Assembly (NCBI RefSeq): GCF_043555865.1 | Contig: NZ_JBIGHY010000013.1 | Location: forward strand, 1 to 64,000 | Direction of reading: 5' to 3' | From: Pelomonas dachongensis | GTDB taxonomy: Bacteria; Pseudomonadota; Gammaproteobacteria; Burkholderiales; Burkholderiaceae_C | Length of the DNA: 64,000 nt | Shown: one piece after another, positions 55,915 to 64,000 of the stretch | Layout: every line of letters starts with the position of its first letter | How positions within the stretch are numbered: position 1 is the first letter of the stretch | Notes under the pieces: model-generated | The model's input: the letters and a program-made list of their open reading frames with translations, nothing else | Database searches by the model: none | Told to the model about the DNA's origin: nothing | Made by a program: the position numbers and the translations under genes

Positions 55915-56805
55915 TCAGCCTTTCACACCGCCCGCCGTCAGTCCGGACACGATCCAGCGCTGCGCGAGCAGGAAGACCGCCGTGATCGGCAGCCCGGACA
56001 GCACGGCGGCGGCGGCAAAGTCGCCCCACAGGAACCGCTGATCGTGCAGGAAGTATTTGGAGCCGACCGCCAGCGTGAGGTTGCCCTCTTCACGCAGCAG
56101 GATGGAGGCGACCGGGTATTCGATGATGGTGCCGATGAATGCCAGCACGAACACAACCATCAGAATGGGCACGGACATGGGCAGCAGCACGCGCGAGAAC
56201 GCTTGCCAGTGCGTCGCGCCGTCGACCTTGGCGTTCTCCTCGATCTCGACTGGGATGGTCTCGAAGTAGCCCTTGATGGTCCACACGTGCGTGGCGATGC
56301 CGCCGAGGTAGGCCAGTACCAGGCCCGCATGCGTCTCGACGCCCAGCGCCGGCACGTAGTTGCCGATGGTCTCGAAGATGGCAAAGATGGCGACGAGCGC
56401 CAGCACCGGCGGGAACATCTGCAGCAGCAGCATGCCGTTCAGCACCGGCTTGCTGAATGAGAACTTCAGCCGCGCGAAGGCATAGGCGGCGGTCGTCGAG
56501 ATGGCGACGATGAGGAAGGCTGACACCGTGGCGATCTTGATGGAGTTCCACAGCCAGGTCAGCACGGGGAACGGCGGCTGCACGAGGCTGCCGTCCGCTG
56601 CCTGGTACGGGATGCCAAGCGCGAGTTTCCAGTGCTCCAGGCTGATCTCGGTCGGGATCAGGCTGCCGGTGGCGAAGTTGCCGGGGCGCAGCGAGATGGA
56701 CACGACGGCCAGCAGCGGGAACATCGTGATGGCGATAAACACCCACATCACCGCATGCGCGGCGAGCGTGCGCCAGCGGGCTTGTTTGCCGAGGACGATG
56801 GCCAT
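55915..56805 (-). CDS. malG: Maltose/maltodextrin ABC transporter permease MalG
   Basis: 296 residues from ATG 56805, preceded by GGGAG; an in-frame TTG at 56820 is rejected. Six membrane helices (such as HAVMWVFIAITMFPLLAVVS and MVVFVLAFIGTIIEYPVAS). The EAA loop with the coupling helix reads EENAKVDGATHWQAFSRVLLP. The FATGSLIPTEISLEHWKLALG opening matches MalG. It pairs with MalF in the inner membrane. Separated from malF by an unusual 280-bp gap with inverted repeats. Confidence 0.92.
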   Translation of the reverse strand: MAIVLGKQARWRTLAAHAVMWVFIAITMFPLLAVVSISLRPGNFATGSLIPTEISLEHWKLALGIPYQAADGSLVQPPFPVLTWLWNSIKIATVSAFLIVAISTTAAYAFARLKFSFSKPVLNGMLLLQMFPPVLALVAIFAIFETIGNYVPALGVETHAGLVLAYLGGIATHVWTIKGYFETIPVEIEENAKVDGATHWQAFSRVLLPMSVPILMVVFVLAFIGTIIEYPVASILLREEGNLTLAVGSKYFLHDQRFLWGDFAAAAVLSGLPITAVFLLAQRWIVSGLTAGGVKG

Positions 56806-56871
56806 TTTCAGAACTCCCAATGTCTTTCTGTGCGGGACTGGATCAGGCCGGGTGCGCGGTCTGCTCCGTGT

Positions 56872-57057
56872 CCCCCGCCCGCTGCGCGGGCTCCTCCTTT
56901 AGCTGCGCAGCCTGCCCACCCGGGCTGATCCGGCTGCTGCGGGTTTTCTCGTCGAAGAACCGGTGTGTGGTCGGTCGGCGAGTGCGGCGGCCAAGGGACG
57001 AGGTTAAAGGAGGAGACCACGCAGCGGGCGGGGGGCGCGAAGTCCCTTGGCTGCCGC
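56872..57057. repeat. Nested long inverted repeats between malF and malG
   Basis: Arm 56872-56901 is complementary to 57005-57034 in 28 of 30 positions. A second pair, 56984-56999 with 57042-57057, matches 15 of 16 and interlocks with the first. A small hairpin (GGTTTTC/GAAGAACC, near 56942-56962) lies inside. All fall in the 280-bp gap that splits malF from malG, where most mal operons have almost no spacer. It may be a mobile or REP-like palindromic element, or an mRNA structure that tunes malG expression. No coding potential or target duplication was found. Confidence 0.8.
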
Positions 57058-57085
57058 GCTTGCCATCTCCAACGAGCGCTACCCA

Positions 57086-58663
57086 TCATCTCTGCGCCTT
57101 GGCCGACAAACGGAGGTTGATGAGGGACAGCGCCGCGACGAGGAAGAAGATCAGCGTCGAGATCGCTGCGGCGAGGCCGAAGTCCGAGCCCGAGTCGCGG
57201 AAGGCGATGCGGTAGGTGTAGCTGACGAGGATGTCCGTCTGGCCCGCAGGCAGTTTGGTGGACAGAAAGTCCGGCCGGCCGTCGGTCAGCAGCGCGATCA
57301 GCACGAAGTTGTTGAAGTTGAATGCGAAGGCGCTGACAAGCAGCGGCGCCAGCGGCTTGATGATGAGCGGCGCGGTGATCTTGAAGAAGTTGGTGGCCGG
57401 CGAAGCGCCCACCAGCGCCGAGGCCTCGTACAGGTCCGCGGGAATGGCCTTCAGCAGCCCCGAGCACAGGATCATGATGTACGGGTAGCCCAGCCACACG
57501 TTGACGATGAGCAGCATCGTCTTGGCCAGCGTCGGGTCGGCGAACCACGCGGGCTTGACGCCGAACAGCGCGTCCAGGATGGCGTTGATCTCGCCGAAGT
57601 TCTGGTTGAACAGGCCCTTGAAGACGAGGATGGAGATGAAGCCTGGCACCGCATACGGCAGGAACAGCAGCGTGCGGTAGGTGGTGCGGAACTTCATGCC
57701 CTCCCAGTTCAGCATCACGGCGAACAGCATGCCGATGGCGGTGGCGAAGAACACCGTCAGCGCCGAGAACACCACCGTCCACGTGAAGATGCTCAGGAAG
57801 GGGCCGCGGAACTCGGCGTCGAACAGCATGCGCGCGTAGTTGCCCACGCCGATGAAGGCCTTGAAGCCGGGTTGCAGCACCTCGCCACTGGCGGACTCGA
57901 AGAAGCCGGTGTCGCGGTTGGGCTTGAAGACGGCGCCGTCTGCGGTGCGGGTCAGGCGGTCGTCGCCTTCTGGTCTCCACTGCGGCTTGACGGGGCCGAA
58001 CTCGCGCAGGCCGAGATAGTGCAATTCGGTCTTGTCGGGCTGGACCAGCACCAGTTGCGCCAGCGCCTCGCGGTGGCGGATCAACTCGGGCAACGCCAGT
58101 GCAGCGCCAGTGGGCGTGGAGGCGTCGGCGGCAGCCAGGTCCACGCGCAGTTTTTTGTCCGCGCGCAGCGCCAGCGGCGGCGACATCCAGCGCGGCGCTG
58201 CATCGCCCTCGGCCTTCAGCACCAGGCGGTACTCGGCGCCACTGGCATGCAGGCTGTAGCCCAGCACCTGTTCCTCGACGGCGTCGTACTGCTCCAGCAG
58301 GTACTCGCGCACCCGGCTCTCGCTGAGCAGGTGGGTGCTGGAGTAGTTGGTGAAGCCGATCTGCGCCGTGTAGACCAGCGGGAAGGCGATGAACACCAAC
58401 ATGCCGGCTACGCCGGGGAACAGGTAGCGCCACGCAAAGCCGCCGCGGCTCAGGTAGGCGTAGAAGCCGGCTGTGAACAGCACCAGCAGGCCCGTGGCCC
58501 ACGCGGCCTGGCCGGTCGCGTAGACGGCGAACACCAGGTACAGGGCGCCGACGATGAGGGCGACCACAGCCGGCCAGTACAGCAGCCGGCCGACACGCTC
58601 GCCGAAGGAGGGTGGCAGCGTCGAGTAGGCGCCCTGCCCGAGGGGAGAGGACAACGCATTCAT
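57086..58663 (-). CDS. malF: Maltose/maltodextrin ABC transporter permease MalF
   Basis: 525 residues, close to E. coli MalF. N-terminal helices (LLYWPAVVALIVGALYLVF; YLFPGVAGMLVFIAFPLVY), a large periplasmic P2-like loop of about 150 residues, and a C-terminal block with the coupling motif DLYEASALVGASPATNFFKITAP. Residues around FNFNNFVLIALLTDGRP shape the maltose site. Start overlaps the malE stop by 4 bp. It forms the channel with MalG, powered by MalK. Confidence 0.93.
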   Translation of the reverse strand: MNALSSPLGQGAYSTLPPSFGERVGRLLYWPAVVALIVGALYLVFAVYATGQAAWATGLLVLFTAGFYAYLSRGGFAWRYLFPGVAGMLVFIAFPLVYTAQIGFTNYSSTHLLSESRVREYLLEQYDAVEEQVLGYSLHASGAEYRLVLKAEGDAAPRWMSPPLALRADKKLRVDLAAADASTPTGAALALPELIRHREALAQLVLVQPDKTELHYLGLREFGPVKPQWRPEGDDRLTRTADGAVFKPNRDTGFFESASGEVLQPGFKAFIGVGNYARMLFDAEFRGPFLSIFTWTVVFSALTVFFATAIGMLFAVMLNWEGMKFRTTYRTLLFLPYAVPGFISILVFKGLFNQNFGEINAILDALFGVKPAWFADPTLAKTMLLIVNVWLGYPYIMILCSGLLKAIPADLYEASALVGASPATNFFKITAPLIIKPLAPLLVSAFAFNFNNFVLIALLTDGRPDFLSTKLPAGQTDILVSYTYRIAFRDSGSDFGLAAAISTLIFFLVAALSLINLRLSAKAQR

Positions 58664-59825
58664 TTGTTCAGCAGCATCCGTGCGGCGGCGCCGTCCAGTG
58701 CGTCCTTCGGTGATTGCAGTCCGTTGGTGATGGCCTCAAGCGCCGCGTCCATCGCGGTCCAGAAGCGGCCCACTTCGGGGATGTTCGGAATGGGCGCGCC
58801 GTTGCGCGCGTTGGTCATGCTTGCGGCGATCAGCGGGTTGACGGACAGCTCGGCGTAGAAGGCCTTGTTGGCCGGCACGCCAATGGGCACGTCCGCGTCC
58901 AGCACCTTCAGCGCGTCTGGGCGCATCAGGTGGTTCTCGATGAACTCCTTGGCGATGTCCTTGTTCTTGCTGGGCGCCGAGATCATGCAGCCCAGCACGC
59001 CGACGAAGCTCTTGCTTGGCTTGCCAGGCACGACGGCCGGGATGCCGGCGACGCCGAAGTCAATCTTGGCCTTGCGTGCGTTGTCCCAGGCCCACGGGCC
59101 GGAGATCATCATGGCCACCTCGCCGCGCGCGAAGCCCGATTCCATCTCGGCGTAAGTCGCGCCCTTGGGCATATGTCCGTCCTTGATGAGACGCTCCATC
59201 ATCTGCGCGCCCGCCAGAGCGCCAGCGTTGTTCACGGCGACCTGGGTCGCGTCGTAGTCACCCTGCGCGTCGCGGTCGAAGATGACGCCGCCCGCACCCG
59301 CCAGCAGCGGCCAGCTGAAGAAACTCTTGCTGTAGTGCCACAGGATGGCGTGCTTGCCCTGTGCCTGCAGCTTCTTGTCCAGCGCGATGACCTCGTCCCA
59401 CGTCGCGGGCGGCGTGGGCACCAGCGCCTTGTTGTAGATGAGGCCGGTGGTCTCGATGGCGATGGGGTAGCCCCAGATGCGACCGCGGTAGCTCAGCGCC
59501 TGCCACGCGGTCTCTTCCGATTCGGCTCTCAGCTTCGCCGAGGGCCGCAGCGGCGTCAGCAGCCCAGCCTTGGCCCATTCGCCGACGCGGTCGTGCGGCC
59601 AGCAGAAGATGTCCGGGCCCTTGCCGGCACCGGCGGCCTGCTGGAACTTGTCGGTCGGGTCCACTGGGTGCTCGACGACGACCTTGACACCCGACGCCTT
59701 CTCAAACGCGTCGCCGACCTTCTGCAGACCGTTGTAGGCCTTGTCGCCGTTGATCCAGACCATCAGCTTCGGGCTTTCGGCCAGCGCTGGGGCAGCAGCC
59801 AGTGCGGCCAGCAGGGGCAGCCACT

Positions 59826-59829
<4 letters not shown>
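58660..59829 (-). CDS. malE: Maltose/maltodextrin-binding protein MalE
   Basis: 389 residues with a signal peptide (KWLPLLAALAAAPALA). SBP type 1 fold: LMVWINGDKAYNGLQKVGDAFEK near the start (core VWINGDKAYNGL), GPDIFCWPHDRVGEWAKAGLL and GEVAMMISGPWAWDN, all typical of MalE. It captures maltodextrins in the periplasm and delivers them to MalFG. Overlaps malK upstream by 4 bp. Confidence 0.93.
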
Positions 59830-60947
<1,118 letters not shown>

Positions 60948-61236
60948 TTCTCACCTTTCCGTCGCCGGGCGCCTGGCGCCTGGCTTGTCTCGTTTTGACG
61001 TCGAAGTTTCTGTGTTTCGACAGTCGTTGTAGACAATATACACGGCTCAAGCGCGTGGTAACAACAGAGGCTACCCTCTTGAATTGGCGTGAAACCCTTA
61101 AAAATCAATCATTTGAAGATAGATTCGGGTTATCCCGATGTAGTCAAACTACAAAACTCGTCGGAGGTGTCCGATACTTCGGCCAGCGCTGCCCTCCGGT
61201 AGCATTCTTGCTCTCGACCTCCGAGGGCCGGCATTG
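60948..61236. promoter_or_regulatory. malK/glgP divergent intergenic region with two dyads
   Basis: 289 bp, markedly A/T-rich between about 61020 and 61160. A palindrome TGTAGT-CAA-ACTACA (61139-61153) is a strong operator candidate facing glgP. GTCGAA (61000-61005) / TTCGAC (61016-61021) lies nearer malK. A weaker 8-bp repeat, TCGGAGGT (61161) / ACCTCCGA (61217), brackets the glgP leader, its right arm lying at the glgP ribosome-binding region. No coding sequence seen. Likely holds both operon promoters; exact -10/-35 boxes could not be fixed by eye. Confidence 0.6.
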
Positions 61237-63771
<2,535 letters not shown>

Positions 63772-63775
63772 ACTG

Positions 63776-64000
63776 ATGCTGACTGAAGCCGACCTCGACG
63801 CCCTGCTGGCAGGCCGCCACGCCGACCCCTTCTCGCGGCTGGGCCTGCATGCAGACGACAAAGGCCGGCTGTGGGTGCGTGCGCTGCTGCCGGGGGCGGC
63901 CGGCGTCGCGCTGGTGGATGCCGCCAGCGGCAAGCAGCTCGTTGAACTGGAGCCGCGACGCCCGGGCTTCTTCGAGGCGCAGGTGCCGCGCCGCAAGCAT
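63776..64000 (+). CDS. glgB: 1,4-alpha-glucan branching enzyme, N-terminal fragment (cut by window edge)
   Basis: 75 codons are visible from ATG 63776, four bases after glgP. The start MLTEADLDALLAGRHADPFS followed by RLGLHADDKGRLWVRALLPG matches the N1/CBM48 domain of GlgB (the HxDPFxxLGxH motif). The full enzyme would add alpha-1,6 branches to glycogen. The gene continues beyond 64000 and is probably in one operon with glgP. Confidence 0.88.
   Translation, partial: MLTEADLDALLAGRHADPFSRLGLHADDKGRLWVRALLPGAAGVALVDAASGKQLVELEPRRPGFFEAQVPRRKH

Noticed and set aside
56872..57057. Insertion sequence between malF and malG
   Set aside because: No transposase frame, no clear target-site duplication, and too short; recorded as a palindromic repeat instead.

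Overview
The window is a GC-rich (about two-thirds G+C), densely packed chromosomal segment. Gene content points to a betaproteobacterium of the order Burkholderiales, most likely near the Roseateles/Rubrivivax/Leptothrix group. The clues are the pepA-holC and lptFG layout, CysB, FimV, a YgiD-like dioxygenase, PaoABC, a Mks condensin, a MalEFGK system and a beta-propeller phytase paired with a TonB receptor. That placement is inference from family recognition; no database search was run. No rRNA, tRNA or CRISPR array was seen. No gene-free stretch exceeds 300 bases: the largest gaps are about 289 bp (malK/glgP) and 280 bp (malF/malG), and both are described.

Layout. 1-285 is the 3' end of a group II intron (maturase C-terminus plus domains V and VI). 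304-2511 holds a small lipoprotein, then an AraC-type regulator coupled to a membrane GGDEF-like protein. 2683-6728 is a phytate module: a TonB-dependent receptor overlapping an exported beta-propeller phytase. 6923-9615 encodes an exported two-subunit molybdenum hydroxylase (IorAB type). 9777-11597 is a compact soxXYZA operon without soxB. 11602-17784 carries a YfcG-like GST, an unknown protein, a phosphotransferase, a Crp/Fnr regulator, a FimV-like protein and CysB. 17863-22366 is cbiX, lptG and lptF on the minus strand, facing pepA-holC. 22484-23623 is an amino-acid-binding protein followed by a clear hairpin terminator. 23717-26476 is a sulfide/persulfide cluster (blh divergent from bigR-pmpA-pmpB-DUF599).

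26515-35534 holds yaaA, a prolyl-4-hydroxylase-like protein, a DUF3667 membrane protein with a PAS-LuxR regulator, scoAB, a DUF1800/DUF1501 pair and an unknown membrane protein. 35536-41254 has gamma-glutamyltranspeptidase and the exported aldehyde oxidoreductase paoABC. 41267-42058 is a DODA-type dioxygenase. 42158-46970 is a MukFEB-like (MksFEB) SMC complex overlapping a thioesterase. 47473-48512 is a ParD-like protein coupled to methionine aminopeptidase, under a 32-bp palindrome. A barstar-like gene, metE/metR and PilZ and FKBP genes follow. 53546-60947 is a maltodextrin operon (malK-malE-malF-malG-GH13, minus strand), divergent from glgP-glgB, which runs off the right end.

How the genes work together. 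Three themes stand out. The first is inorganic sulfur handling (sox, cysB, cbiX, bigR/blh/pmpAB). The second is periplasmic molybdenum enzymes (IorAB-like and PaoABC). The third is alpha-glucan metabolism: an exported GH13 enzyme, maltodextrin ABC import, and glycogen phosphorylase with branching enzyme. The features most worth follow-up are the MksFEB operon with no nuclease gene beside it, the ParD-like/map unit with its large palindrome, the SoxY with an altered carrier tail in a soxB-less operon, the barstar-like frame that runs into map, and the long inverted repeat between malF and malG.
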